Shown: positions 19,497 to 28,911 of the stretch, in pieces
How the letters are laid out: the number at the start of each line of letters is the position of its first letter
Position numbering within the stretch: position 1 is the first letter of the stretch
NCBI GenBank assembly: GCA_030432655.1
Contig: JAUILA010000003.1
Span: 62,001 to 126,000 of the forward strand
DNA: 64,000 nt
Origin: Bacteroidia bacterium
GTDB taxonomy: Bacteria; Bacteroidota; Bacteroidia; Cytophagales; Cyclobacteriaceae
Direction: 5' to 3'
Translations under genes and position numbers: made by a program
Notes under the pieces: generated by a model
Told to the model about the DNA's origin: nothing
Databases searched by the model: none
Seen by the model: the letters and a program-made list of their open reading frames with translations, nothing else

Positions 19497-20008
19497 GATT
19501 CAAGCAGTTTTTCCACGGCCCCGGGAGCCATTAATGATTCATTCCTGATTTTTTCCTGCAGTTTCATAAATCCGCCAATCAGGGCCTCCGGCCTGGGCGG
19601 ACAGCCCGGCACATACACATCGACAGGAACAATCCTGTCCACTCCTTTTACTACGTGGTAACCATGCTCCCAGTAAGGGCCACCGCAATTCGAACATGAC
19701 CCCATGGAAATCACATACCGGGGTTCTGCCATTTGTTCATAAAGTCTTTTGATACGGTCAGCCATTTTAAAGGTGACAGTACCTGCTACAAGCATGACGT
19801 CTGTCTGCCGGGGAGAAGCTCGCGGTACTATCCCGAAACGGTCCATGTCATAGGGTGTAGCTCCCGTCCCCATAAATTCAATGGCACAGCAGGCTATTCC
19901 AAATGTCATCGGCCACATGGACGATAGCCTCGCCCAGTTGATAAGATCATCCAGGCGCGAAACCAGCACCCCTCCATTCTCAAATTTCCTGTCCAGCAGT
20001 CCTTTCAT
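19493..20008 (-). CDS. nuoB: NADH-quinone oxidoreductase subunit B
   Basis: Carries cluster N2, the last iron-sulfur cluster before quinone. It has 171 residues. The ligand cysteines are in [14 protein letters not shown], the [11 protein letters not shown] stretch, and [12 protein letters not shown], the standard pattern. Start and stop both overlap neighbours by 4 bases (nuoA and nuoC), showing tight coupling. Confidence 0.97.
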   Translation of the reverse strand: MKGLLDRKFENGGVLVSRLDDLINWARLSSMWPMTFGIACCAIEFMGTGATPYDMDRFGIVPRASPRQTDVMLVAGTVTFKMADRIKRLYEQMAEPRYVISMGSCSNCGGPYWEHGYHVVKGVDRIVPVDVYVPGCPPRPEALIGGFMKLQEKIRNESLMAPGAVEKLLES

Positions 20009-20481
20009 GAATCATATTTTTTGTTGATGGCTTCGTACATCGACCGGGGCACCGGCGAAGAAAAACCACTTTTCTTCCTGCCCGGCATCGGCCAGTCAAG
20101 GTAGCCTTTCGACCAGGCATACAACAGGCCCAGGAATAGAATTCCCAGGAAAATGAACATCTCGGTGAAAGTCAGCCAGCCCCAGGCTCCGCCTGTTTCA
20201 CGGATCAATTCCTCGTCACCAAAGACAACCGCCCAGGGAAACAGGAAAATGATCTCCACTTCAAACAGCAGAAATATCAGACCCAGCAGGTAAAAGCGGA
20301 TATTCACCTGACCCCAGGCATCGCCAAGGGGTTGTTCACCGCTTTCATAGGATTCCAGTTTTTGTTCGCCCGGGCGATGCGGCCTGATCAGCCTTGCGGT
20401 GATAAGTCCGCCGAAAACAAACAAAGCGGCTGCCAGAATGAACAGCAATACTTCAGCAAAAGGAGAAAGACCCGTTTCCAT
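20005..20481 (-). CDS. nuoA: NADH-quinone oxidoreductase subunit A
   Basis: Three-helix membrane subunit at the junction of the two arms of complex I. The family motif [44 protein letters not shown] (read in pieces) is intact. At 158 residues it is longer than the common ~120, owing to a C-terminal basic tail after the third helix ([20 protein letters not shown]). It is the first gene of the nuoABCD-nnrD unit. Confidence 0.95.
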   Translation of the reverse strand: METGLSPFAEVLLFILAAALFVFGGLITARLIRPHRPGEQKLESYESGEQPLGDAWGQVNIRFYLLGLIFLLFEVEIIFLFPWAVVFGDEELIRETGGAWGWLTFTEMFIFLGILFLGLLYAWSKGYLDWPMPGRKKSGFSSPVPRSMYEAINKKYDS

Positions 20482-20515
20482 CTAAATCAAATATAACCAA
20501 GAGATGTTTTCCTGC

Positions 20516-21352
20516 CTACAATTGTGTCAAATACCGAAAAAACAATCGAATATTTCCATGACGAATGCACTGGCGCATTTCGTAGCCGATGCGCCGGTGA
20601 TATGCTTTCCGTTCCGCATCATTCCGGATCATGGACGGAATCTTCCGGCAAACGCGAAAAGTATCCCGCATCTGAAGGCTTCCAAACCGGTATTGTTGTT
20701 TGGAAAAGGCTGCTTCATGAATTCTTTTTTTGATCAGAATGCGGTCTGTGTAGCAATAACGGAATTCGCGGGCCGATCTTACCCAGAAATCAAAATCCTC
20801 ATAGGACAGACTGGCATCGAATCCGCCCAAACGGTCCAGGACCTCCGTTCGGATCATCATTGAGGCAGGATTGATAAAATAAGTACCAATCAGATCGGCA
20901 AACAAATCTCCCTGGCGGATGGTCCCGACCGCCTGTCCGTTATCCCCCACCGGATACTGATACCTGAGGTAGTTGCCATCCTCATCAATCAGCTCGGCAT
21001 TGGTAAAATTGACCCCGCAGCCGGAATTGTTACTAAAAGCATTCACGCCCTCCGTGATCCGGTCCGGCAACAGGATGTCATCGGCTGCCAGGTCAATTAT
21101 CGCCTCACCTTTATATTCGGAAAGAAACTTATTAAAGATCTGGTTATGGCCAGTATTCGCCGGAGACAAATAGGTTCGGATTTGCGGATGCTCGCGTTGG
21201 ATATTTCTGATTATGTCCGGGCTGTCATCTGTACTTCCGTCGTCCAGTATCCATAATTCAACAGGCTGATGTGTTTGATTCAACACCGAATCGACAGCTT
21301 CCCTGATAAACCTGCCCTGGTTGTAACAAATACAGACAACGGTTACTACCAT
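20516..21352 (-). CDS. Glycosyltransferase family 2
   Basis: 278 residues with a GT-A fold: VTVVCICYNQGRFIREAVDSVLNQT at the N-terminus, WILDDGSTDDSP (nucleotide-sugar Asp), and DLAADDILLPDRI as the metal-binding D-x-D region. The acceptor-side base is probably in SYEDFDFWVRSA. No membrane helix is seen, so it acts at the cytosolic face. The start overlaps the GNAT-like gene by 7 bases. The acceptor is unknown. Confidence 0.85.
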   Translation of the reverse strand: MVVTVVCICYNQGRFIREAVDSVLNQTHQPVELWILDDGSTDDSPDIIRNIQREHPQIRTYLSPANTGHNQIFNKFLSEYKGEAIIDLAADDILLPDRITEGVNAFSNNSGCGVNFTNAELIDEDGNYLRYQYPVGDNGQAVGTIRQGDLFADLIGTYFINPASMMIRTEVLDRLGGFDASLSYEDFDFWVRSAREFRYCYTDRILIKKRIHEAAFSKQQYRFGSLQMRDTFRVCRKIPSMIRNDAERKAYHRRIGYEMRQCIRHGNIRLFFRYLTQL

Positions 21353-22218
21353 TTACGCACCCAGCGTTCGGCGGTTCCCTGGATCATCCCGATATTATCC
21401 TGCACAAGCGATGCGATCTGCCCGAGGTCAATATACCGAAGGTCATGCAATTCAGCCCATTCATAGATAAACTGAAATAAGGCAGTGAGCGGTCTCCTGT
21501 CGTCATATTCCCCGATCTGAAGGAGCTGCAGGGTGTACAGGATTCCCGGACCAATTTCAAGGAACACACCAGCACCGCAATACCGCGCACCGTCACGAAC
21601 GGCAAAAACCATCGTGTGTTCCGGCAGGTGTGAAATACAGTAATCCACCAGGGAATCATCGCCATTGGCCTCATCAATGGTTTCTGAAAGGCGGATCAGT
21701 TTGGTGATCTTATGATATTGATCAAGCGGTTCCTGTGTAACACTGTAATCGGTAATATTATTTGCGGCAGAACGCCAGTCGTTACTGGCCAGCTGCTCAT
21801 CATCATCCGCCGAAACCGGGATCAGGCGGTGTGTGATGCTTCCTTCAATATTGAAATCATTTTCCTGAAGAGCATTCCGCTGCATAGTCCAGGCCGCCGG
21901 ATCGTACTGCCGGGGGAAAAGGGTCATGGACAGCGAATTGACAGCACCCTCCTGAAGTTCGCTGGTAACATACTGAATAAACTTTCCTGCCTGTACTCCA
22001 TTCTCCAGCTCCATACACCCGTAAAATGTATTGCGGGCGGCATCGGCAGAACTTCCATCCAGTAAACAACGCAGCATCCCAAGGACTTCCTTTTCATTAT
22101 ACTGATAGAAAGTCCGAAGCTGTTCTCCGGTGTTGATTTTCAGAAAATCAGGTTGATGAAATAACCATTTGGTTTTATAAGCAGGCCGAACAGGCACGTC
22201 AAGTGTTGGTATTGTCAT
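21346..22218 (-). CDS. Acyltransferase-like protein (FemAB/GNAT-type C-terminus suspected)
   Basis: 290 residues from the ATG at 22218 (a TTG six bases upstream is also in frame). I do not recognise the family with certainty. The C-terminal half (GAGVFLEIGPGILYTLQLLQ, then LTALFQFIYEWA and RYIDLG) resembles the acetyl-CoA binding half of GNAT/FemAB-type domains in Bacteroidota. It lies between a glycosyltransferase and an Mpo1-like gene in one minus-strand run, so a role in cell-envelope or small-molecule acylation is possible but unproven. Confidence 0.45.
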   Translation of the reverse strand: MTIPTLDVPVRPAYKTKWLFHQPDFLKINTGEQLRTFYQYNEKEVLGMLRCLLDGSSADAARNTFYGCMELENGVQAGKFIQYVTSELQEGAVNSLSMTLFPRQYDPAAWTMQRNALQENDFNIEGSITHRLIPVSADDDEQLASNDWRSAANNITDYSVTQEPLDQYHKITKLIRLSETIDEANGDDSLVDYCISHLPEHTMVFAVRDGARYCGAGVFLEIGPGILYTLQLLQIGEYDDRRPLTALFQFIYEWAELHDLRYIDLGQIASLVQDNIGMIQGTAERWVRKW

Positions 22219-22220
22219 AA

Positions 22221-22700
22221 TCAATAAGGGATTCCCAGTTTTTTATAAATGAAATGCATTAACCATGCCGGACCGATGAGCAAGAACTGCAGATCCTTGA
22301 GAAAGGACGGTTTTTTGCCCTCCACCTTGTGGCCGTAAAACTGACCAATCCAGGCCAGGATGAATATCCCGAGGCAGACCATCCAGAGCGGAAAGGGGCT
22401 GATGGTTTCCAGGGCATTCGCGGCAAGCAGACAAGCCATACTGAAAACAGCCATTCCCGCGGCAAGCGGCACCGACAAAGTGAAGTAATAGATCATAACC
22501 AGAATGAGGAGAAAACTAGCCCAGTTTACAAACGGACTGTCCAGCCCGGTCAGATTATTGAGGACGCCATGGGGAATGGACCAGATAAGACCCACGATAC
22601 TGAAGAATATCAATGGCACACAGACCCAGTGGATCAGCTTATTGGTGGCATTCTGATGGCTCTCCCCGTATTCATTCAAGAGTAAGTTAATACGCTCCAT
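22221..22700 (-). CDS. Mpo1/DUF962 family membrane protein
   Basis: 159 residues with four predicted helices. The family His motifs are seen: EYGESHQNATNKLIHWVCVP (residues 10-29) and WIGQFYGHKVEGKKPSFLKD, followed by LIGPAWLMHF. In yeast the homologue Mpo1 is an iron-dependent dioxygenase that removes one carbon from 2-hydroxy fatty acids; transfer of that activity to this protein is inference. It ends 2 bases before the next gene. Confidence 0.85.
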   Translation of the reverse strand: MERINLLLNEYGESHQNATNKLIHWVCVPLIFFSIVGLIWSIPHGVLNNLTGLDSPFVNWASFLLILVMIYYFTLSVPLAAGMAVFSMACLLAANALETISPFPLWMVCLGIFILAWIGQFYGHKVEGKKPSFLKDLQFLLIGPAWLMHFIYKKLGIPY

Positions 22701-22718
22701 ATTATACTAATATACCAT

Positions 22719-23228
22719 TTAACGGACTTTTGTACGAACTTTCTCCCAGGATTTAACCTGCCAGTGCACCCTTCCGGTGGTGAGCTCATTGTTTTTCGCA
22801 TCAATAATTTTCACTGTGCAGACCACCACCACCGCGTCAGCGTTTTCCAGCGGAGCATATATTTTTTCCTCCAGCCATTCTTCGCTGATCCTGAATTCGG
22901 CGAATGCGTCCATCTTTCCCTGGTAGTGATAATCCATCTCCAGCCGCTGCATGATAAGCCTGTATTTCCTGGCGTCCAGATTAGTAACCAGCAGAAATCC
23001 TGTCGTGAATTCCGATAACGTGGCCAGGGCACAGGCATGCAATCCGCGGATATGATTAAAATTCCGCCTTTTATAAGGGATTCGGGTACGCAGGTGATGG
23101 GGACTTATTTCCATTACCTGAAAACCATGAGGCTTGTTGAACGGGATCATTCTGTCCATTCCGCGATTGAGCAGCCAGCGGTAAAACCCGGAATGCTGCG
23201 CTTTTTTAACGATCTTGTTTAAGTCCAT
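22719..23228 (-). CDS. DUF4442 hotdog-fold protein
   Basis: 169 residues from the ATG at 23228; a GTG at 23258 would add ten residues. The hotdog pattern is visible in NHIRGLHACALATLSEFTTG, a helix that in related thioesterases packs on the acyl-CoA site, followed by beta strands (DAVVVVCTVKIIDAKNNEL, GRVHWQVKSW). Members of this family are taken for acyl-CoA thioesterases but few are tested. It is divergent from the FAD oxidoreductase gene. Confidence 0.75.
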   Translation of the reverse strand: MDLNKIVKKAQHSGFYRWLLNRGMDRMIPFNKPHGFQVMEISPHHLRTRIPYKRRNFNHIRGLHACALATLSEFTTGFLLVTNLDARKYRLIMQRLEMDYHYQGKMDAFAEFRISEEWLEEKIYAPLENADAVVVVCTVKIIDAKNNELTTGRVHWQVKSWEKVRTKVR

Positions 23229-23288
23229 AAATTTATTGTCTAAACTCGCTAATTTCACCGGCAGAATGCATCACTCAACACGGCGAAC

Positions 23289-24425
23289 ATGTTAAGTTAC
23301 TGGGAAAAGGAATCATTTACACATTTCGACCATGCAATCATCGGCGGGGGCATCGTCGGACTTTCCGCTGCATTAAGTCTGAAAACCGCTAATCCGGAAA
23401 AATCAGTGGTCTTATTGGAGAAGGGGCTGCGGCCCACCGGGGCAAGTACAAAAAACGCCGGTTTCGCCTGTTTCGGGAGTCCGAGTGAATTGCTGGAAGA
23501 CCTGGAGAATATCGGGGAGGATGGAATGCTGAAACTGGTTGAACAGCGGTGGACTGGTTTGCAGCGGCTTCGAAGCCGTATCGGCGATGAAAACATGGGA
23601 TTCGAAAATTTCGGAGGGTACGAGGTGCTCGAAAAAAAAGATCTCTGGTACCTGGATAAATTGGAGATGCTCAATAAACTGCTTCAGCCTGTTTTTTCCA
23701 AAAAAGTATTTCACCCGGCCAATGAGCGCATAAAAGACTTTGGCTTCAATAAAGACCTCGCTGCCGGTATGGTGTTTAATCCGTTTGAGTCACAGATCAA
23801 CACCGGAAAGACCATGCGGAGTCTATGGGACATGGCCCTCTCAGCCGGCATTCATATCCTGACCGGTGCTGAGGTGACATCCTGTGAGGACGACGGAGAA
23901 GGTATCCGAATAACCGTCCGGGGTTCATCAATCAATGATGAAATGAACCTGAAGGTACGGAATACGGGAATTTGCACGAACGCATTCACCCGTAAGCTGT
24001 TTCCGGAAATTCCACTCAGCCCGGGCCGGGGGCAAGTGCTGGTCACCTCACCAGTTCCCAACCTTAAATTCCGGGGGACCTTCCACATGGAGCGGGGGTT
24101 TTACTATTTCAGGAACCTGGGCGACCGGGTTCTTTTCGGGGGAGGCAGGCATCTGCAAATGGATGAGGAAACCACTACAGAATTCGGGGAGAATCCTGTG
24201 ATCCGTGAAAAGCTGGAGCAATATCTTCGGGAACTCATCCTCCCCGGAATCTCCTGGTCGATCGACCACAGCTGGTCAGGTATAATGGCGTTCGGTGAGA
24301 ATAAAAAACCCTATATCAAAGAGCATAAACCAAATATTTATACGGGCGTTCGCCTTGGCGGAATGGGTGTGGCTATCGGCACGCACATCGGGGAAAAGCT
24401 GGCCGATATGATGTCAGGAGAATGA
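23289..24425 (+). CDS. FAD-dependent oxidoreductase (DAO family)
   Basis: 378 residues with an N-terminal Rossmann motif (HAIIGGGIVGLSAALSLK, ending with the acidic LLEKG), and the DAO-type central and C-terminal parts: NAGFACFGSPSEL, SPGRGQVLVTSP, GGGRHLQMDEETTTEFG and GVRLGGMGVAIGTHIGEKLAD. It is a soluble amine or amino-acid oxidase/dehydrogenase by family; substrate unknown. nhaC follows 37 bases downstream. Confidence 0.85.
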   Translation: MLSYWEKESFTHFDHAIIGGGIVGLSAALSLKTANPEKSVVLLEKGLRPTGASTKNAGFACFGSPSELLEDLENIGEDGMLKLVEQRWTGLQRLRSRIGDENMGFENFGGYEVLEKKDLWYLDKLEMLNKLLQPVFSKKVFHPANERIKDFGFNKDLAAGMVFNPFESQINTGKTMRSLWDMALSAGIHILTGAEVTSCEDDGEGIRITVRGSSINDEMNLKVRNTGICTNAFTRKLFPEIPLSPGRGQVLVTSPVPNLKFRGTFHMERGFYYFRNLGDRVLFGGGRHLQMDEETTTEFGENPVIREKLEQYLRELILPGISWSIDHSWSGIMAFGENKKPYIKEHKPNIYTGVRLGGMGVAIGTHIGEKLADMMSGE

Positions 24426-24462
24426 AAGATTTGTATATTCGGGGCTTAAACATTGATTTTGG

Positions 24463-25914
24463 ATGGAGCATACCCATAAGAAGCCTTCATTGGGCTTTTC
24501 GCTGATACCGATCATTTTTCTCGTTCTCCTGCTGGCAACGAATGTTTATATCTACGATGAGGATTCTTCGTATGGGCCCAACCAGATGGCTCTTTTGTTT
24601 GCCGCCGCCCTGGGGGCAGTGATGTCCCTGCCCCTTAATTACAAATTCGACGAAATTCTTGACGGCATCGTAAAAAGCATCAGTTCGGCACTGGGTGCGA
24701 TTCTCATTTTACTGATGATAGGCTCACTGGCCGGCACCTGGCTGATCTCCGGGGTGGTTCCGGCCATGATCTACTACGGACTGGATATTCTCAATCCCAC
24801 CATCTTTCTCCTGGCCGCCTGTATTGTGAGTGCGATCGTCTCGATTGCCACCGGCAGCTCCTGGTCTACCTCCGCCACCATCGGGATCGCCCTGATGGGG
24901 ATCGGACAAGCCCTTGGCATTTCGCCGGGTGTGGTGGCCGGCGCCGTGATCTCTGGCGCTTATTTCGGTGACAAGATGTCCCCGCTGTCAGACACCACGA
25001 ACCTGGCCCCGGCCATGGCAGGCACTGACCTGTTTACCCACATCAAGTACATGGCCAAAACCACAGTTCCTTCCATTTCCATAACCCTGGTAATTTTCCT
25101 GATCTGGGGATTAAGCATCGAAGGTAAGGGCGATTTGGGCAATGTGGAAGTGGTCCAGACAGCCATTGATTCTAAATTCAACATTAACCTGTGGCTTTTC
25201 CTGGTCCCGGCCGCGGTCATTTTCCTGATTGTAAAAAAGATGCCCGCCCTGCCGGCGTTGTTCATCGGTACCCTGATGGGGGCGCTGTTTGCCCTGATCT
25301 TCCAGCAGGATTTGCTGGCCGAACTGGCAGGCAGCAGTCAGATCACCCTGGAAAGTGCTTATCAGAGTGTTTTAACAGCCATGTTTACTGATGTACAAAT
25401 TGTTACAGGTGATGTGGCAGTTGATAAGCTTCTCTCATCTGGTGGAATGTACGGTATGCTCTACACAGTTTGGCTAATTATTTGCGCCATGGTTTTTGGC
25501 GGTGTAATGGAGCACAATGGCATGCTGAAATGCATAGCAGGCCATATCATCCAGCTGGCACACTCTACTGGATCCCTCGTGGCGGCAACCGCAGGAACCT
25601 GTATTACCTTCAACCTGACCGCATCGGATCAGTATATTGCGATTGTGGTACCCGGGAGAATGTACCGACAGGAGTTCAGGGAACGCGGACTGGCCCCGGA
25701 AAACCTGAGCCGGACCCTGGAGGACAGCGGTACGGTGACTTCCGTGCTTATCCCCTGGAATACCTGCGGCGCGTACCAGTCGTCCGTGCTGGGGGTAGCT
25801 ACCCTGTCATACCTCCCCTTCTGCTTTTTTAATATTATCAGTCCGTTCATGACGATATTTTTTGCATATGCAAATATCAAGATCAAACGGATCGAGAAAC
25901 CATCTGAATCGTAG
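24463..25914 (+). CDS. nhaC: Na+/H+ antiporter NhaC family
   Basis: 483 residues with about 11-12 membrane helices. Family motifs seen: ATGSSWSTSATIGIALMGIG, GAVISGAYFGDKMSPLSDTTNLAP (the acidic transport site), and TASDQYIAIVVPGRMYRQEF in the second half with DSGTVTSVLIPWNTCGAYQ. It exports Na+ using the proton gradient. Together with a likely Na+ or H+-pumping Rnf complex in the window it fits a saline habitat. Transcribed with the FAD oxidoreductase and the exonuclease. Confidence 0.9.
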   Translation: MEHTHKKPSLGFSLIPIIFLVLLLATNVYIYDEDSSYGPNQMALLFAAALGAVMSLPLNYKFDEILDGIVKSISSALGAILILLMIGSLAGTWLISGVVPAMIYYGLDILNPTIFLLAACIVSAIVSIATGSSWSTSATIGIALMGIGQALGISPGVVAGAVISGAYFGDKMSPLSDTTNLAPAMAGTDLFTHIKYMAKTTVPSISITLVIFLIWGLSIEGKGDLGNVEVVQTAIDSKFNINLWLFLVPAAVIFLIVKKMPALPALFIGTLMGALFALIFQQDLLAELAGSSQITLESAYQSVLTAMFTDVQIVTGDVAVDKLLSSGGMYGMLYTVWLIICAMVFGGVMEHNGMLKCIAGHIIQLAHSTGSLVAATAGTCITFNLTASDQYIAIVVPGRMYRQEFRERGLAPENLSRTLEDSGTVTSVLIPWNTCGAYQSSVLGVATLSYLPFCFFNIISPFMTIFFAYANIKIKRIEKPSES

Positions 25915-25922
25915 GCCCGGAT

Positions 25923-26507
25923 ATGTTTGCAACCAATATCACAAACGAGGAAATCAACGAACTCGAGCTCGGACAATTTGACGGGAAAATTGTCGTGGTC
26001 TCTGAGGAGAAAAAGGTCGTGAAGGCGCTTAATGAGATTAAGAAGCATGATTTTGTAGGATTTGATACCGAAACAAAACCCAGCTTTAAGAAAGGCGTAC
26101 GTAACGACCCATCATTGATGCAGGTATCCCTGGAAAAGAAGGTCTTTCTTTTCAGGCTCAACTATACCGGGCTGACTGCCCCCTTGTGTGATTTCCTGGA
26201 AGATGAGAAAACAAAAAAAATCGGGGTGGCATTGCGGGATGACATTAAGGAACTGCAGGCCCTGACACACTTTGCGCCCGGTGGGTTTGTGGAGCTGCCG
26301 AAGGTTGTCAAGCCAATCGGGATTGAAAGTAACGGTCTGCGAAAATTAACCGCCATCATCCTGGGCTTCCGGATCAGCAAAAGTGCCCAGACATCCAACT
26401 GGGAGAATGAAACACTTACGGAAAAGCAACTGACCTATGCCTCCACCGATGCGTGGGTATGCTATCACATGTACCATAAACTGATCAGGAAGGGGTATCT
26501 TCCCTGA
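25923..26507 (+). CDS. 3'-5' exonuclease, RNase D-like (DEDDy)
   Basis: 194 residues that consist of one DnaQ-like domain. Catalytic residues visible: Asp and Glu in VGFDTETKPSF, Asp in GVALRDDIKEL, and the YxxxD element in YASTDAWVCYHMY. No HRDC domain follows, so it is the short stand-alone form common in Bacteroidota. It starts 6 bases after nhaC stops. Its 3' end overlaps the convergent yigZ gene by 23 bases. Confidence 0.88.
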   Translation: MFATNITNEEINELELGQFDGKIVVVSEEKKVVKALNEIKKHDFVGFDTETKPSFKKGVRNDPSLMQVSLEKKVFLFRLNYTGLTAPLCDFLEDEKTKKIGVALRDDIKELQALTHFAPGGFVELPKVVKPIGIESNGLRKLTAIILGFRISKSAQTSNWENETLTEKQLTYASTDAWVCYHMYHKLIRKGYLP

Positions 26508-27117
26508 CCCTCATCGTCAACAGGGTGCCGGTAGATTTCAGAAGACTCACTTTATCAGAAAGGGCGTTGAGGTAATTGGTATTCACTTCTGCGGTCATGC
26601 GGCAATCAGCCTGAAATTCCTGGTCCTTAACCTGAAGTGAGAACTCATCCACCAGCCGCATCACCTCACTGGTCGAATCATAGGGGTACACCAACGTAAT
26701 CTCACGGGTTATTTCCCTTGTTACCAGCTTCGTGTTTTCCAGCGCAGCTGCAGCCGCGGTTCGGTAGGCATTGATCAGTCCGCTTACCCCAAGTTTGGTT
26801 CCGCCGAAATACCTCACCACCACACACACAACATTCGTTATTTCCAGTGAACGCAGCTGGCCCAGGATCGGATCTCCTGCGGAGTGGGACGGTTCTCCGT
26901 CGTCATTGGCCCGGTAGCGTGAGCCGTCATAATCCAGTACCCATGCATAGCAGTGATGACGTGCATCATGAAACCTGGCACGCAGGTCTTCGAGGTATTC
27001 GCGCACATCTTCTTCAGTCTCCACATTCCGGGCGAATGCCAGGAATTTACTTCCTTTCTCCTTATATTCACCGGATCCTTCTCCGCTGATCGTTCGGTAT
27101 TCGGCAGGTTTGATCAC
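26485..27117 (-). CDS. YigZ/IMPACT family protein
   Basis: 210 residues. The UPF0029 domain (about 20-125) shows EYKEKGSKFLAFA, ARHHCYAWVLD, NDDGEPSHSAGDPILGQL and VVVRYFGGTKLGVSGLINAYRTA, and a smaller C-terminal DUF1949-like domain follows. Function is not established; eukaryotic IMPACT tunes Gcn2. It lies 55 bases downstream of rnfB with no terminator seen, so it may be the last gene of the Rnf transcript. Confidence 0.88.
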   Translation of the reverse strand: MIKPAEYRTISGEGSGEYKEKGSKFLAFARNVETEEDVREYLEDLRARFHDARHHCYAWVLDYDGSRYRANDDGEPSHSAGDPILGQLRSLEITNVVCVVVRYFGGTKLGVSGLINAYRTAAAAALENTKLVTREITREITLVYPYDSTSEVMRLVDEFSLQVKDQEFQADCRMTAEVNTNYLNALSDKVSLLKSTGTLLTMRVREDTPS

Positions 27118-27172
27118 AACTTCAAAGGAGCATCATTCTCCCGCGCAGAACAAATATCAGCACTCAAAAGTA

Positions 27173-28042
27173 TCAGGAGGCACCTGTTTTTATGGCGCCC
27201 TGACGTATGATCTTTTTACTTTCACGTCCTTTAATAATTCCTTTGTCACGGTCGATCCAGACGATGGAGCCGGTCGGACAGCGCTGTATAGGGTCGGGGG
27301 ACTGAAGTCCTGCGTACTTATAATTGATGACCGGCAGGTTGTTCCTGATCACAATCAGGTCGCCAGGGGCATCCATGGCACACTTGCCACAGGCAGTACA
27401 ACCTACTTCACAATCTTCGAGGACCCCGTCTCCCGCCTCCAGGTTTTTACACGCCACCCATAACCGGTTGCTTTCCGGCTGTAAAGAGAACAGGTCTTTC
27501 GGACAAATCGCGACGCAATCACCGCAGGCGGTGCACTTCTCTTCGTCCACTACGGGTATGGAAAATTCATTCATGGTGATGGCGTCGAAATCACAGACCG
27601 CTTCACAATCACCCAGACCGAGGCAACCCCAGAAACAGGCTTTCCCCCCACCGGAAACCAGTGAAGCTGCCTGGCATGATTTCAGGCCCTGGTAACCGGC
27701 CTTATTGCGGGCAACGTTGATTCCGCCTGCACAAGCCAGCCTCGCCACCTTTTTCTCTTCAGCACCTGCATCCACACCCAGGTAGGTGGCAATGGCCTCC
27801 CTGCCTTCCGGGCTGCTGACAGTACATTTGCCGGGCAACACCTTTCCCTCCACCAGTGCCTCCGCGAAAGGACGGCATCCGGGAAAACCGCAGGCACCAC
27901 AATTGGCGTGCGGCAGCATCTCCTCCACCGTATCAATTCGCGGATCTTCGTAGACATACAGTTTCTTATTGGCAAGAAGAAGCATTAGTGCCAGAAGCAG
28001 TGTTAGTCCGCCCAGGGTTGCCAGTGCAATCAGAATGGTCAT
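27173..28042 (-). CDS. rnfB: Rnf complex subunit RnfB
   Basis: Membrane-anchored iron-sulfur subunit that accepts electrons from reduced ferredoxin. It has 289 residues: an N-terminal helix (about 1-24), then the Fe4S4 domain NCGACGFPGC (about residues 47-56), then CLGLGDCEAVC, CTACGDCVAICPKD and CTACGKCAMDAPGD ferredoxin-like motifs and a final RCPTGSI. Some cluster positions lack the canonical fourth Cys within the motif. Unlike in most Rnf operons, where rnfB is next to rnfA/rnfC, here it is last, behind the reductase gene. Confidence 0.93.
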   Translation of the reverse strand: MTILIALATLGGLTLLLALMLLLANKKLYVYEDPRIDTVEEMLPHANCGACGFPGCRPFAEALVEGKVLPGKCTVSSPEGREAIATYLGVDAGAEEKKVARLACAGGINVARNKAGYQGLKSCQAASLVSGGGKACFWGCLGLGDCEAVCDFDAITMNEFSIPVVDEEKCTACGDCVAICPKDLFSLQPESNRLWVACKNLEAGDGVLEDCEVGCTACGKCAMDAPGDLIVIRNNLPVINYKYAGLQSPDPIQRCPTGSIVWIDRDKGIIKGRESKKIIRQGAIKTGAS

Positions 28043-28052
28043 TTCACCTCCG

Positions 28053-28910
28053 TTAATAGATCACTTCCGCCCATTTATTGCCAGCGACCAGTTCGGCTTT
28101 CCGGGTTGCCCATTTTTCCTTGGATCCCATGATGGTGGAAAAAGCCTTGTCCAGATTCTCCTTGACCTTCTCATAGCCGGCGATGTAAATATGGGTACTG
28201 GATTTTGAAAGCATTTCGAGTATCTCTTCTGCGCGTTCTTCAATCGCGTAATCCAGGAGGATTGGATCTGACCAGTGCGGACGGGGGCTCAGCGCATGAA
28301 ATGCCTTGAACGTATCCTTGTCGTAGTAATTGGTCAGGTCACCATCCTTGTTATTTAGATAAAGAAGTTCCAGTCCGCTACGGGCCCCGTAGAACAGCCT
28401 GATTTTACCAGTCCAGTCGTTCACATTATGGTAAATATGCTTGATAAACGCCCGGAAAGGCGCAATGCCTGTACCCATTCCCACCAGGATCAGGTCTGAT
28501 GAATGATCCTCCGGAATAGTAAAAGGCAGCTCAAAAGGACCGGTAATGGTGATCTGATCGCCTACTTCACGATCGCAAAGGTAGTTGGAACCTATACCAT
28601 CGATTCGCTCCCCGCTGAATTCATCAATATACGAACAGCGTTTCACCAGCATGGTCAGTTTAGTCTTCCCTTTCTTCGTTTCAGGAAGATCCGCCACACT
28701 GTATAACCTGTGATGGAATTCATTCCCGAACTGGTCGGGCCTGTCCACCAGGACTCCGAAACTCTGATCCACCTCGCAGATAAAATCAGGTTCCTGCACT
28801 TCCAGCATAATCTCCCGAACCTCGTCGGTATTGGGAGGTGTAAGCCGTTTTGTCTTACGGACAGTTGCCTTGAACTGTCTGTCGGTCTTGTAATCAGCTA
28901 AGTGTGCCAT
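28053..28910 (-). CDS. Plant-type ferredoxin-NAD(P)+ reductase
   Basis: 285 residues from the ATG at 28910 (MAHLADYKTD); a longer frame starting at 29015 would run across the upstream gene. FAD-binding RLYSVAD, the nucleotide-binding GMGTGIAPFRAF, FYGARSGLELLYL, the HIYIAGYEKVKENLDKAF end region, and a C-terminal aromatic residue (AEVIY) are those of the FNR family with a carboxy-terminal Tyr that stacks on the flavin. It sits inside the Rnf operon, 1 base after the NqrM-like gene and 10 bases before rnfB, so it probably offers a second route for ferredoxin electrons, to NADP+ or NAD+. Confidence 0.85.
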   Translation of the reverse strand: MAHLADYKTDRQFKATVRKTKRLTPPNTDEVREIMLEVQEPDFICEVDQSFGVLVDRPDQFGNEFHHRLYSVADLPETKKGKTKLTMLVKRCSYIDEFSGERIDGIGSNYLCDREVGDQITITGPFELPFTIPEDHSSDLILVGMGTGIAPFRAFIKHIYHNVNDWTGKIRLFYGARSGLELLYLNNKDGDLTNYYDKDTFKAFHALSPRPHWSDPILLDYAIEERAEEILEMLSKSSTHIYIAGYEKVKENLDKAFSTIMGSKEKWATRKAELVAGNKWAEVIY

Positions 28911-28911
28911 A

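Noticed and set aside
24430-24461. TTTG-N20-TGATTTTG just before nhaC, close to the Bacteroidota promoter consensus
   Set aside because: The -7 element would end at the ATG, leaving no leader; it has one mismatch, and nhaC can be read from the upstream gene.
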